From NCBI RefSeq assembly GCF_002734215.1, contig NZ_NSEB01000006.1, positions 372,001 to 436,000 of the forward strand: a DNA stretch of 64,000 nt, written 5' to 3'. This document shows positions 56,457-64,000 of the stretch, one piece after another. Source of the stretch: Fredinandcohnia onubensis (GTDB lineage Bacteria > Bacillota > Bacilli > Bacillales > Bacillaceae_L). The first letter of the stretch is position 1, and every line of letters begins with the position of its first letter. The notes beneath the pieces are model-generated. The model did not search any database. It had not been told where the DNA came from and saw only the letters and a list, made by a program, of their open reading frames with translations. Made by a program: the position numbers and the translations under genes.

Positions 56457-56636
56457 TATGGTCACTCCTAACAGTGATGTACGTTACTTTAGCTTTTTCC
56501 TCTCGTGTAAAAAATATTCAACATTCCATATGGCCCTTGCCTAAATTTCATTAAAATTAGTATCTTTTAAGACATTCCCCCATATACTAATTTCCAAGTA
56601 AACATGTGAAATAAGCAGGCAAAGGGGAAAACACTT

Positions 56637-56897
56637 ATGAAAATAATTGATGAAATTTATGAATTGTATAGAGATAAATTAACAGGTGATGAAGAAGATG
56701 CGGACATCATTGCTTTTTCCGTGCTTGAACAATTTGAACGTGAAGATCTGATAGATCTTTTGAGAGATTTAACGGATCAAGAATTACGAAATTTAGTTGG
56801 TTTCTACATGATTGAAAACCTTAAAGCAAAAATGGCCCGTGATGGAATTGGTCAATCAAAAATGATGACGAATAATGAGTTAAGGGATATACATTAA
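56637..56897 (+). CDS. DUF6154-type small acidic protein
   Basis: This 86-residue acidic protein (EIYELYRDKLTGDEEDADIIAFSVLEQF, DLIDLLRDLTDQELRNLVGFYMIENLK) is predicted to be all helical. It resembles the DUF6154 family of Bacillus; the function is unknown. AAAGGGGA lies upstream of the ATG. It stands alone between two minus-strand genes and is followed by a bidirectional terminator. Confidence 0.8.
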   Translation: MKIIDEIYELYRDKLTGDEEDADIIAFSVLEQFEREDLIDLLRDLTDQELRNLVGFYMIENLKAKMARDGIGQSKMMTNNELRDIH

Positions 56898-56926
56898 AAA
56901 GGATTGTCGCTCTGACAATCCTTCCT
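56897..56926. terminator. Bidirectional terminator
   Basis: AAGGATTGTC pairs perfectly with GACAATCCTT across 5 nt. It lies between the small acidic gene and the threonine aldolase gene. Confidence 0.75.
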
Positions 56927-56935
56927 AAATCAGTA

Positions 56936-57952
56936 TTATAGTTTACTTACGATCCTTAATGCGTCCTCAATTGACTCTTGCTTAACATCATAATGAGTGA
57001 CAAATCGGACAAGTTTAGGTCCAAATGTTGAAACCAATACACCATGTTCTTTTAATATTGCGGCAAATTGACTAGAGGTTAAGCCTCTTTCACTCACATC
57101 TACTAAAATGATATTGGTATCAATTTGATTTACAACTTTTATCCCCTTGGTATTTCCGAGTCCTTCTGCAAGAAGTTTTGCATGTTCATGATCGATTGCA
57201 AGACGGTCAACCATCGTGCGCAGTGCAACAAGGCCTGGGGCTGCAATTATCCCAACCTGTCTTAAACCTCCACCAAGACGCTTTCTCCATTTCCTTGCTT
57301 GCTTAATAAACTCCTCGCTTCCAGCGATGATAGAACCTACCGGAGCACCTAATCCTTTTGATAAACAAAATTGAACAGTATCCGTAAATTGCGCAATGTC
57401 CTTTACAGGTCGTCCTAATGCTACCGCTGCATTGAATAGACGTGCGCCATCCAAATGAACAGGTATGTGATTTGCAGACGCAACATGATGAATCGCTGCC
57501 ATATTTTCAAGTGGGATGACGGCACCACCCGCTCGATTATGTGTATTTTCAATACAAATTAAGCCGGTTTCAGGGTTATGGACATCATCCTCTTGAATCG
57601 CAAACTCCACTTCTCTAGGATCCATTGCGCCTCTATTTCCTTTAATTGTTCGTGGCTGTACTCCTGCAAACGCTGAAATCGCAGCACCTTCATAATTAAA
57701 AATATGAGAATCCTGTTCAACGATGATTTCATTCCCTTTTTGTGTATGAGTTAACACAGCAATTTGATTGCCTTGAGTTCCACTCGTCACAAATAATGCT
57801 GCTTCTTTCCCGAGCATATTAGCTGCTGTTTGCTCTAACTCTATTACAGTTGGATCTTCTTGATAGACATCATCTCCAACCTCAGCTTCATAGGCTGCTT
57901 TTCTCATTTCGGCAGTTGGTTTTGTTACTGTATCGCTTCGTAAATCAATCAT
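56936..57952 (-). CDS. Low-specificity L-threonine aldolase
   Basis: This 338-residue PLP enzyme cleaves threonine to glycine and acetaldehyde. The start MIDLRSDTVTKPTAEMRKA, the LFVTSGTQGNQIA segment, HLDGARLFNAAVALG and the PLP lysine in CLSKGLGAPVGS are family signatures. The ATG at 57952 follows GGGGAGGAG. B. subtilis has no gene of this kind at this spot. Repeat family A copy 2 lies directly upstream, at 57981-58110, and may form part of its leader in antisense. Confidence 0.9.
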   Translation of the reverse strand: MIDLRSDTVTKPTAEMRKAAYEAEVGDDVYQEDPTVIELEQTAANMLGKEAALFVTSGTQGNQIAVLTHTQKGNEIIVEQDSHIFNYEGAAISAFAGVQPRTIKGNRGAMDPREVEFAIQEDDVHNPETGLICIENTHNRAGGAVIPLENMAAIHHVASANHIPVHLDGARLFNAAVALGRPVKDIAQFTDTVQFCLSKGLGAPVGSIIAGSEEFIKQARKWRKRLGGGLRQVGIIAAPGLVALRTMVDRLAIDHEHAKLLAEGLGNTKGIKVVNQIDTNIILVDVSERGLTSSQFAAILKEHGVLVSTFGPKLVRFVTHYDVKQESIEDALRIVSKL

Positions 57953-57980
57953 ATCTATTCTCCTCCCCATACTCAATCAA

Positions 57981-58110
57981 ATACGCCTGGCGTATTTGCG
58001 CCCAGATTTTTTCGAGTAAGCTCGAAAAACTTCCGCTGAAAATCTGTGGCATCCGCCGGAGGCTATTACTTTATTTAGCTGGGGCTGAACCCCAGTTGAA
58101 TAAAGTAATA
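57981..58110 (+). repeat. Dispersed structured repeat, family A, copy 2
   Basis: This 130-bp unit starts with a TACGCCTGGCGTA palindrome, then TTTGCGCCCAGATTTTTT, a TCGAG/CTCGA hairpin, AAAATCTGTGGCATCCGCCG, and a long terminal hairpin at 58064-58110 (TATTACTTTATTTA with its partner). Compared with copy 1 the stems keep pairing through double changes. It lies between the dps terminator and the threonine aldolase start. Confidence 0.8.
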
Positions 58111-58112
58111 AT

Positions 58113-58146
58113 AAAACAAAACCCTTCTTTCGACAAGAAAGAAGGG
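58113..58146 (-). terminator. Terminator of dps
   Basis: CCCTTCTTTC pairs perfectly with GAAAGAAGGG across 5 nt, followed on the minus strand by TTTTGTTTT. Confidence 0.88.
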
Positions 58147-58156
58147 CAAACTATTT

Positions 58157-58597
58157 TTATTTTCCTAAGAAGGATTGGAGCATCCAAATATGTTTTTCTA
58201 GTGCTTGGTGAATTGAAAGGAGCATATCCCCTGTAGTTTCATCATCCACATCACCAGCTACCTTCATACCTTCCTTTAATTCTCCCGTTAATATGGAAAA
58301 ATCATTTGAAATAGTAGCTACCATATCATCGGCATTTTCATTTCCGCTTGCTTCCTGAATCGAAGACAACTCAAGAATCTCTTTCATCGTAGCAACAGGT
58401 TGTCCACCAATTGCCAGTAATCGCTCCGCCAACTCATCAATATGAACTGCAGACTCATTATACAATTCCTCAAATTTTTCATGAAGGGTGAAGAAATTAG
58501 AACCTTTCACATACCAATGATAATTATGTAGCTTAATGTAAAGCACACTCCAGTTTGCAACTTGCTTATTTACCATTTCGACTAATTGTGTTGACAT
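58157..58597 (-). CDS. dps: Dps-family ferritin-like DNA-binding protein
   Basis: This 146-residue protein should assemble into a 12-mer that oxidises and stores iron. The ferroxidase ligands are present with canonical spacing: His27, His39, Asp54 and Glu58 ([31 protein letters not shown]). It corresponds to YtkB/Dps of B. subtilis, a SigB-controlled gene, and a matching SigB promoter lies at 58622-58647. GGAGGAG precedes the ATG. Confidence 0.94.
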   Translation of the reverse strand: MSTQLVEMVNKQVANWSVLYIKLHNYHWYVKGSNFFTLHEKFEELYNESAVHIDELAERLLAIGGQPVATMKEILELSSIQEASGNENADDMVATISNDFSILTGELKEGMKVAGDVDDETTGDMLLSIHQALEKHIWMLQSFLGK

Positions 58598-58621
58598 TCA
58601 TATCTCCTCCTTATTGTTAAC

Positions 58622-58647
58622 ATACCCCCTTTATAACACAGTGAAAC
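58622..58647 (-). promoter_or_regulatory. SigB-type promoter of dps
   Basis: GTTTCA, 14 nt, GGGTAT on the minus strand fits GTTTAA-N12-15-GGGWAW. It is about 25 nt upstream of the dps start. B. subtilis dps is a SigB gene. Confidence 0.75.
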
Positions 58648-58760
58648 ATTAATTTTTTGCATTTGTTTCTTGACAAATTTCATACTTTTTCAATTTAATT
58701 GGAATATCAATATCTTCTATCATTTTCATGTTAAAATAAAGGAAAAAAGAGGAGGCTACT

Positions 58761-58925
58761 ATGTTTATCGTATTAATTTTTTCAATCATTATTGTTTTTG
58801 TTGTCCTATTTTTAGCTGTTAGTACGACATCCAAAGCGTATAAGTACAAACATACAGTAGATGATTTAGATGATAATCCACATTTAAACCAACCTGAAGA
58901 TAAGGAGAATTCTGATGGAAAATAA
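58761..58925 (+). CDS. ytzI: YtzI, small membrane protein
   Basis: This 54-residue protein has one N-terminal helix (MFIVLIFSIIIVFVVLFLAV) followed by a short charged tail (TTSKAYKYKHTVDDLDDNP). It fits YtzI of Bacillus by size and topology; the function is unknown. AGAGGAGG lies before the ATG. Its stop overlaps the amidase start by 11 bp, so the two are translationally coupled. Confidence 0.8.
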   Translation: MFIVLIFSIIIVFVVLFLAVSTTSKAYKYKHTVDDLDDNPHLNQPEDKENSDGK

Positions 58926-60378
58926 ACTTCTTCAAGAACTTTCAAATAATTGGTTAATTGAGGCAACTATTGATTCCATCCAAGAAAAATATGAAAAAGA
59001 AGAATTAACAGCCAAACAATTGGTACTCATGTATTTACATAGAATTGCAAACTATGATTCATCACTACGTTCCATCATAGAGATTAATCCAGATGCATTG
59101 CAAATTGCAATGGCTCTAGATGCGGAGCGAAAAGAAATTGGACCACGTGGCTCGCTTCACGGAATTCCAGTTTTACTGAAAGATAATTTAGATACGAACG
59201 ATAAGATGCACACATCTGCTGGCTCACTCGCTTTAGCTGACTCGCGTGCCTCTGAAGATTCATATGTTGCGTATCTTTTAAGAGAAGCCGGTGCCATTAT
59301 TTTAGGCAAAACAAATATGACTGAATGGGCAAATTTTATGACAGAAGGAATGCCTAGTGGATATAGCTCACGAGGAGGGCAAACTTTAAATCCATATCGA
59401 CCCGGTAAATTTGATGTCGGGGGCTCAAGCGCTGGTTCTGGCTCAGCCATTGCCGCAAATTTTGCAGTTGTTGCAGTTGGTACAGAAACGTCAGGCTCAA
59501 TTCTAAGTCCTGCAAGTCAAAACTCACTTGTCGGCATCAAGCCAACCGTTGGATTAGTCAGCCGTGCAGGAATCATTCCCATTGCTCATACACAAGATAC
59601 TGCAGGACCAATGGCACGTACAGTAAAGGATGCTGCTTACCTATTAACAGCAATGGCAGAAGTAGATGAGCGTGACCCAATCACTTACACAGGCAGAACA
59701 TTATCCTCTACCGATTTCACACATTTTTTAGATGTTGACGGATTACAAGGTGCACGAATTGGTATTGCAAGAGAAGTTTATTTTGACTACCTAAGTAAAG
59801 AAAAACGAGAAGTTATGGATAAGGCCGTAAAGAAGCTTGAGGAGCTTGGGGCAACTGTTATTGAAGATGTAAAAATACCTTCTTCAAAAAACAAGTGGAG
59901 CTATGATGTGTTAACCTATGAATTTAAGGTTGACCTAAATGCTTATTTACGAAACCTAGACTCTTCCGTAAAAGTTCGAAATTTATCTGACTTGATTGCA
60001 TTCAACAAGGATAATAAAGAAAAGATGTTAAAATACGGCCAGATTATTTTGGAAGAGGCAGAAATAACGAGTGGGACGCTGACAGAAAAAGAATATCTTG
60101 AAGCACTAGAAAATGATCATTATCATTCAACGGAAAATGGTATTGATTTTGTTTTAAACGAGCATCAATTAGATGCCATTGTGTTCCCAAACAATATTGG
60201 AGCAAGTATACCGGCTAAAGCTGGTTATCCATCAATAACGGTACCAGCGGGATATACATCTGAAGGAGAGCCAGTTGGAATCACCTTCACAGGAACCGCC
60301 TATTCGGAAGCCACATTGATAAAATTGGCATATGCATACGAACAAGGAACCAGATGTCGGATTCCACCGAAACTATAA
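58915..60378 (+). CDS. Amidase signature family protein
   Basis: This 487-residue amidase has the Ser-cisSer-Lys triad region: the lysine in PVLLKDNLDT, the Gly-Ser-rich DVGGSSAGSGSAIAANFA, and TETSGSILSPAS with the nucleophile. It resembles GatA but has no gatB/C neighbours and carries a distinct N-terminus (NNWLIEATIDSIQEKYEKEELTA). The substrate is unknown; deaminating carboxamides is the family reaction. The ATG at 58915 is inside ytzI, following AAGGAG. Confidence 0.9.
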   Translation: MENKLLQELSNNWLIEATIDSIQEKYEKEELTAKQLVLMYLHRIANYDSSLRSIIEINPDALQIAMALDAERKEIGPRGSLHGIPVLLKDNLDTNDKMHTSAGSLALADSRASEDSYVAYLLREAGAIILGKTNMTEWANFMTEGMPSGYSSRGGQTLNPYRPGKFDVGGSSAGSGSAIAANFAVVAVGTETSGSILSPASQNSLVGIKPTVGLVSRAGIIPIAHTQDTAGPMARTVKDAAYLLTAMAEVDERDPITYTGRTLSSTDFTHFLDVDGLQGARIGIAREVYFDYLSKEKREVMDKAVKKLEELGATVIEDVKIPSSKNKWSYDVLTYEFKVDLNAYLRNLDSSVKVRNLSDLIAFNKDNKEKMLKYGQIILEEAEITSGTLTEKEYLEALENDHYHSTENGIDFVLNEHQLDAIVFPNNIGASIPAKAGYPSITVPAGYTSEGEPVGITFTGTAYSEATLIKLAYAYEQGTRCRIPPKL

Positions 60379-60410
60379 AACCTCAGCCCTAGTGGCTGAG
60401 GTCCTTTTTT
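60377..60410. terminator. Bidirectional terminator amidase / luxS
   Basis: ACCTCAGCC pairs with GGCTGAGGT across 5 nt, with CCTTTTTT on the plus strand. It lies between convergent genes. Confidence 0.85.
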
Positions 60411-60882
60411 ATCCAAAAACCTTATGAAGGTCTTCCTTTGATTGTGTTAGCCAGAAACGCATGAGGCGCTTTGCTCCTTCTAAGTCATGAAGCTTCGCTT
60501 GACCACATTGAGTTTCATTCGCTGCAGGGATTTCTGTTATTTCTAAGGCACTTTGCATTGTAGCTTCTAATAGGTCAATTATTTCAGAAACTGTTGGTTC
60601 TCCACTCACAACTAAATAATAACCTGTTTGACATCCCATAGGTGAGATATCAATAATATCAAAGTGATCATATTTCTCACAATGCTCTCGAAGGTTAAAA
60701 GCTAATAAATGTTCAAGTGTATGAATAACATCTGGCTTCATCGCCTGTTTGTTTGGCTGACAAAAACGAATATCAAACTTATTTACAACTCCATCTGTAC
60801 CTACCTTGTGTACACCACAATGTCTTACATACGGAGCTTTAACTGCACAATGATCTAGTTCAAAGCTTTCTACTGATGGCAT
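60409..60882 (-). CDS. luxS: S-ribosylhomocysteine lyase
   Basis: This 157-residue metalloenzyme converts S-ribosylhomocysteine to homocysteine and DPD, the precursor of AI-2, within the activated methyl cycle. Metal ligands His54 and His58 (HTLEHLL), Cys126 ([13 protein letters not shown]), catalytic Cys84 (SPMGCQTG) and Glu57 are all in place. The ATG at 60882 follows GGGAG by 8 nt. With metK in the window, two steps of the methyl cycle are covered. Confidence 0.97.
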   Translation of the reverse strand: MPSVESFELDHCAVKAPYVRHCGVHKVGTDGVVNKFDIRFCQPNKQAMKPDVIHTLEHLLAFNLREHCEKYDHFDIIDISPMGCQTGYYLVVSGEPTVSEIIDLLEATMQSALEITEIPAANETQCGQAKLHDLEGAKRLMRFWLTQSKEDLHKVFG

Positions 60883-61065
60883 TCTCTTCACTCCCTAAAA
60901 TGTCTTTATATTTATCATAACGCTAATTCCGATTTTTTTCATCAATTTAATTTGAATTGGAAAAAATTCGATGAGGTGACTTTTTGGATAACCTTTTAAG
61001 ATGCTTTTATTTACTTCCTATAGTATAGTATAAGTACGTAAACCAAGTAAGGGAAGTAGAAAAAA

Positions 61066-61305
61066 TTGCTTCAAGCTTTATTTATAGGTGTTATTCGTTT
61101 CTATCGAAGATTTATATCCCCATTAAAACCGCCAACTTGTCGCTTTTACCCGACTTGCTCCCAATATGGACTTGAAGCCATTAAACGCTTTGGTGCATTT
61201 AAGGGTGGTTGGCTGACCATTAAACGTTTATTAAAATGTCATCCCCTCCATCCAGGCGGGATTGACTTTGTACCCGAAAAAAAGGAAGGTAAGCATGAAC
61301 ATTAA
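61066..61305 (+). CDS. yidD: YidD membrane protein insertion efficiency factor (YtjA)
   Basis: This 79-residue protein has the three conserved cysteines of the YidD family ([18 protein letters not shown] and [11 protein letters not shown]) and an N-terminal amphipathic helix ([19 protein letters not shown]). It assists YidC/SpoIIIJ-dependent membrane insertion in E. coli. Translation starts at TTG 61066, after AAGGGAAG. Its stop lies within the following terminator stem. Confidence 0.92.
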   Translation: MLQALFIGVIRFYRRFISPLKPPTCRFYPTCSQYGLEAIKRFGAFKGGWLTIKRLLKCHPLHPGGIDFVPEKKEGKHEH

Positions 61306-61325
61306 TGCTACCTTCCTTTTTTTAT
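61279..61325. terminator. Bidirectional terminator yidD / YtkA-like gene
   Basis: AAAGGAAGGT..GCAT pairs with ATGC.ACCTTCCTTTTTTT across a short loop. It overlaps the 3' ends of both convergent genes. Confidence 0.85.
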
Positions 61326-62083
61326 TTTACGATGGTTTTCTTTTCAAGATGTTCGTGGATTTCTCCTTTTTCGATGTGAACTTGAATATTATAATTCCCA
61401 GTTTCAGCGAATGTAAAGTCTGATTGATAGACACCATTTTCAGTTTCACTTGCATCTATAAACTCATGCTTCTCGGCGCCTTCTTTCCAAACCTCAAACC
61501 GAACGATTGCATCTGTCAAAGGTGCTCCAGACTCTTCAAAAGATACATGTAAAGTGGATGATTTTCCTACAGGATATTCAGTCTCTAGAGGGAAGTCGAT
61601 TGAAACGTCTCCACTTCCATGGTGATGTTCACTACCATGGTGATCGCCATCTTCTGTTTCATCCGCTAGCTCTTCTGTTGTGCTCGGGTTTCCAATTACT
61701 ACTTCAACCTTTGGCATGGTGTGCATGCTTCTCGCCGTTACATGTGCTGTCACAAAATAAGTCCCGTCCTGTTCAAACGTTTTAACAGCCGTATATTCAC
61801 CATCAGAAGTATGCTTCCCATCCAGAAATTCGCTTTCTTCACTGCCTTTTTGTGCAATTTCAAATTGGACTTCATCCGCATCTTCAACTGCTCCTTCCCC
61901 TTGAGTTACAATCGCGTGTAAGGTTACTTCTTCACCTGGATTTATTTTTTCAGGATCAAGCTTTACATCAACTGCAATTGGGATTAATTCTGTAGTATTC
62001 GTATTTTTCTTTTCTGTCTCATTATTACATGCCGCAAGCATGATGATTGCAGCCATAAAGAGAAAAAGGCCAATTTTTTTCAT
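61322..62083 (-). CDS. Lipoprotein with two YtkA-like domains and a His-rich linker
   Basis: This 253-residue lipoprotein has a signal peptide with lipobox MLAAC. The mature part has two related beta-sandwich domains of YtkA type: VDVKLDPEKINPGEEVTLHAIV..GEYTAVKTFEQDGTYFVTAHV and IDFPLETEYPVGKSSTLHVSF..GVYQSDFTFAETGNYNIQVHI. A linker with DGDHHGSEHHHGSG joins them and could bind metal. B. subtilis YtkA is a single-domain protein of unknown function, so this looks like an internal duplication. The ATG at 62083 follows GAGGTG; the frame to 62173 has no better site. Confidence 0.86.
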   Translation of the reverse strand: MKKIGLFLFMAAIIMLAACNNETEKKNTNTTELIPIAVDVKLDPEKINPGEEVTLHAIVTQGEGAVEDADEVQFEIAQKGSEESEFLDGKHTSDGEYTAVKTFEQDGTYFVTAHVTARSMHTMPKVEVVIGNPSTTEELADETEDGDHHGSEHHHGSGDVSIDFPLETEYPVGKSSTLHVSFEESGAPLTDAIVRFEVWKEGAEKHEFIDASETENGVYQSDFTFAETGNYNIQVHIEKGEIHEHLEKKTIVK

Positions 62084-62202
62084 TTCTTTCACCTCAACTA
62101 CATGGTACAACATATGACCATTTATTCCTGTGTCTTTTTTATGACATTCATTCCTCTTACCCATAATAACCAAAAGTAACTTCTCTTTAACCTCTACCTA
62201 TT

Positions 62203-62228
62203 AAAAAAAGAGGTCAAATGACCTCTTT
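62203..62228 (-). terminator. Terminator of ytiB
   Basis: AAAGAGGTCA pairs with TGACCTCTTT, followed by TTTTTAA on the minus strand. Confidence 0.8.
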
Positions 62229-62233
62229 CCACA

Positions 62234-62794
62234 CTATTTATACCCGTTAACCACTACATCGAGTTTTCCTGTTTCAGGATTAATCACGAGACCGTGAACA
62301 GGAACTTCCTCTGGAAGGAGTGGATGGTTTTCGACCATTTCAACACTGTGTCGAACACTATCTTCTACACTGCTAAAACCTTTAAACCATTTATCAAGAT
62401 CAATTCCAGAGTACTTTAATGTATCAATTCTAGCTTGAGTAACGCCTCTGTCTTTTATTTTTTGTAAAATCGCATCTGAGTTTAGTGCACTCATACCGCA
62501 ATCGTGGTGACCAACAATACAAACCTCGTCCGCATTTAAATCATACACGGCAACTAATATACTTCTCATTACACTTCCAAATGGATGTGAAACAACCGCA
62601 CCTGCAACCTTTAAAATTTTCACATCGCCGTTTTTCATGTTCATTGCTTTTGGAAGCAGCTCAATGAGTCTTGTATCCATACAAGTTACAATAACCATTC
62701 TTTTATTTGGAAGCTTTGTCGTTTGGTATTTTTCGTATTCTTTCGTTTCAACAAACTCTTTGTTATATTCTAGGATATTATTCAGTAGTGACAT
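62234..62794 (-). CDS. ytiB: Beta-class carbonic anhydrase YtiB
   Basis: This 186-residue zinc enzyme hydrates CO2. The zinc ligands Cys38, His96 and Cys99 (VTCMDTRL, VGHHDCGMS) and the Asp40/Arg42 dyad are visible. The ATG at 62794 lies after AAGGGTGAAAGG; an in-frame start at 62803 overlaps that site. Its position upstream of the zinc-binding lipoprotein gene is divergent, with about 220 bp between. Confidence 0.93.
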   Translation of the reverse strand: MSLLNNILEYNKEFVETKEYEKYQTTKLPNKRMVIVTCMDTRLIELLPKAMNMKNGDVKILKVAGAVVSHPFGSVMRSILVAVYDLNADEVCIVGHHDCGMSALNSDAILQKIKDRGVTQARIDTLKYSGIDLDKWFKGFSSVEDSVRHSVEMVENHPLLPEEVPVHGLVINPETGKLDVVVNGYK

Positions 62795-62943
62795 ACCTTT
62801 CACCCTTCTCTCTTTATTTCATTATATTTTATCAAAAACTAATCCTTTTAGATAATATTTTTATTATTATTCACAAGTTCTTGTATCTACCAGAGATACT
62901 AATAAAGATATCGTTCCTCTTAAAAAAGTTTTTTGTTCTCAAA

Positions 62944-62958
62944 TCGGAATAATTACGA
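62944..62958 (+). promoter_or_regulatory. Zur box of the zinc-binding lipoprotein gene
   Basis: TCGGAATAATTACGA differs from the Bacillus Zur core TCGTAATNATTACGA at one position. It directly abuts a TATAAT -10 box at 62959-62964, so a bound repressor would occlude RNA polymerase. Confidence 0.8.
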
Positions 62959-63016
62959 TATAATATGAAAGGATTTCAAACAGGCACCATTTTGGTACTT
63001 GAGAGGAGAAAGAGTT

Positions 63017-63952
63017 ATGAAAAAAATAAGTGGATATATCGCGCTCCTACTAGTAATCGGCATACTTTCAGCTTGTGGAGCAGATCAAAATAAATCATCA
63101 GATAAAGAAGGAACGCTCACGATTTATACAACCGTATTTCCTTTAACAGACTTTACAAAAAGAATAGGTGGCGAAGACGTCATTGTTAATAGTGTATACC
63201 CACCGGGTGCTGATGCTCACACATTTGAACCCACTCCTAGGGACATGACAGAAATCGCAAGTGCTGATGCTTTTATTTTCACTGGGATCGGTGTTGAGGC
63301 TTTTGTATCTTCAGCAAAAAAAACACTAGAAAAGGAAGAGGTTGCACTAATTGAAGCAGGATCTGGAATAGAATTCATGAATATGGAAGACGATACTCAC
63401 CACCACGATGAAGAAGATCATCAGCATGGTGATATTGATCCACATATATGGTTAGATCCAGTCTACTCCATACAGATTGCTGAAAATATTAAAAATGCCT
63501 TAACAGAGTTAAATCCTTCTAGTAAAGATGTATATGAAAAAAATTTCAATGTATTAAAAGAGCAATTAGAAGAATTGAACACAGAATTTATGGAAGTAGC
63601 CAATTCTGCAAAACGCAAAGAAATTCTAGTTGCGCATTCGGCATACGGATATTGGGAAGCTCGCTATGGAATAAAGCAAATAAGTATTACTGGCTTTTCC
63701 CCTTCCAATGAACCATCTCAAAAAGAGCTAAAAAATATTATTGAATCTGTGAAAGAACAAAATCTTGAATATATTCTATTCGAACAAAATATATCATCAA
63801 AAATTGCTGAAACGGTTCAAAAAGAAACAGGTACAAAAAGCTTAACCCTTCATAATTTGGAGGCCTTAACACAACAAGAAATCGATGAAAACAAAGATTA
63901 TTTTAGCTTAATGACACAAAATCTAAATACATTAAAAAAGGCGCTAAATTAA
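63017..63952 (+). CDS. znuA: Zinc ABC transporter substrate-binding lipoprotein (ZnuA/AdcA type)
   Basis: This 311-residue lipoprotein of cluster A-I has a lipobox LSAC (ILSACG). The mature domain starts TIYTTVFPLTDFTKRIGG and has NSVYPPGADAHTFEPTPRDM, a His-rich loop (DDTHHHDEEDHQHGDIDPH) and IWLDPVYSIQIAENI. Metal ligands are expected at the His in GADAHTFEP, DPHIWLDP and VAHSAYGYW. The His loop and the Zur box point to zinc rather than manganese. The ATG at 63017 follows GAGAGGAG. The partner permease and ATPase are not seen before the right edge, only 48 bp away. Confidence 0.93.
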   Translation: MKKISGYIALLLVIGILSACGADQNKSSDKEGTLTIYTTVFPLTDFTKRIGGEDVIVNSVYPPGADAHTFEPTPRDMTEIASADAFIFTGIGVEAFVSSAKKTLEKEEVALIEAGSGIEFMNMEDDTHHHDEEDHQHGDIDPHIWLDPVYSIQIAENIKNALTELNPSSKDVYEKNFNVLKEQLEELNTEFMEVANSAKRKEILVAHSAYGYWEARYGIKQISITGFSPSNEPSQKELKNIIESVKEQNLEYILFEQNISSKIAETVQKETGTKSLTLHNLEALTQQEIDENKDYFSLMTQNLNTLKKALN

Positions 63953-64000
63953 CTACCACCCTTGGGATATGTTGCTTGTTATCCGTGCTTCTTCACTTGG

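Noticed and set aside
58649-58966. 105-codon frame on the minus strand
   Set aside because: It is antisense to ytzI and the dps promoter and has no ribosome binding site.

Overview
The window is a chromosomal segment of a low-GC, spore-forming Bacillaceae bacterium. The evidence is the gene order, which closely follows the Bacillus subtilis 'yt' region from ccpA through leuS, metK and pckA to luxS and ytiB. Further support comes from strong GGAGG-type ribosome binding sites, many TTG/GTG starts, a cse60 sporulation gene, SigB-type promoters, a T-box and an S-box. The protein sequences differ enough from B. subtilis that I would place it in a related genus; I cannot name the species. I see no prophage, rRNA, tRNA or CRISPR array.

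Layout. 1-13 kb: ccpA (3' part cut off by the window edge), aroA, the ytxGHJ stress operon with a SigB-like promoter, a divergent M29 aminopeptidase, murC, the division translocase sftA, ytpQ, ytpP, a lipoprotein, a DUF84 NTPase and ytoP. 13-27 kb: ytzB, ytnP, trmB, ytzH, ytmP, ytlR, an IS200/IS605-type element carrying only tnpB, ytlQ preceded by an lrgAB pair, thpR, pepV, the ythPQ ABC exporter, ytzE and ytzG. 27-37 kb: ytgP, a DCC thioredoxin-like protein, ytfP, cse60, two membrane/secreted proteins flanking a 52-bp tandem repeat array, ytwF, an M42 peptidase, and leuS with a T-box. 37-44 kb is the accessory part: a lipoprotein copper nitrite reductase (nirK) with an Fnr-type site at -41.5, a 3-hydroxybutyrate permease/dehydrogenase operon with a near-consensus sigma-54 promoter, its sigma-54 activator, an MFS transporter, and a 53-54-bp palindromic tandem array. 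44-64 kb: ytzC, ytqAB, ytpB, ytoA, metK (S-box), pckA (CcpN-type box), ytmA, the ytlACD importer, ytkD, a threonine aldolase, dps (SigB-type promoter), ytzI, an amidase, luxS, yidD, a two-domain YtkA-like lipoprotein, a beta-carbonic anhydrase and a Zur-boxed zinc-binding lipoprotein.

Themes. Carbon control is prominent: CcpA itself, a cre in the hydroxybutyrate operon leader, and a CcpN box on pckA. Methyl cycle and AI-2 genes (metK, luxS) and zinc handling (Zur box, carbonic anhydrase) are also present.

The most unusual content is non-coding. Two dispersed structured repeat families each occur twice, and the copies show compensatory base changes in their stems. One family sits both times in a 3' UTR, between a stop codon and a terminator. 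Two tandem arrays of unrelated sequence share nearly the same period (52 and 53-54 bp). A transcription terminator is built from two copies of a 16-bp palindrome that also occurs upstream of the sigma-54 promoter. No computation was run; site matches and residue counts were read by eye.
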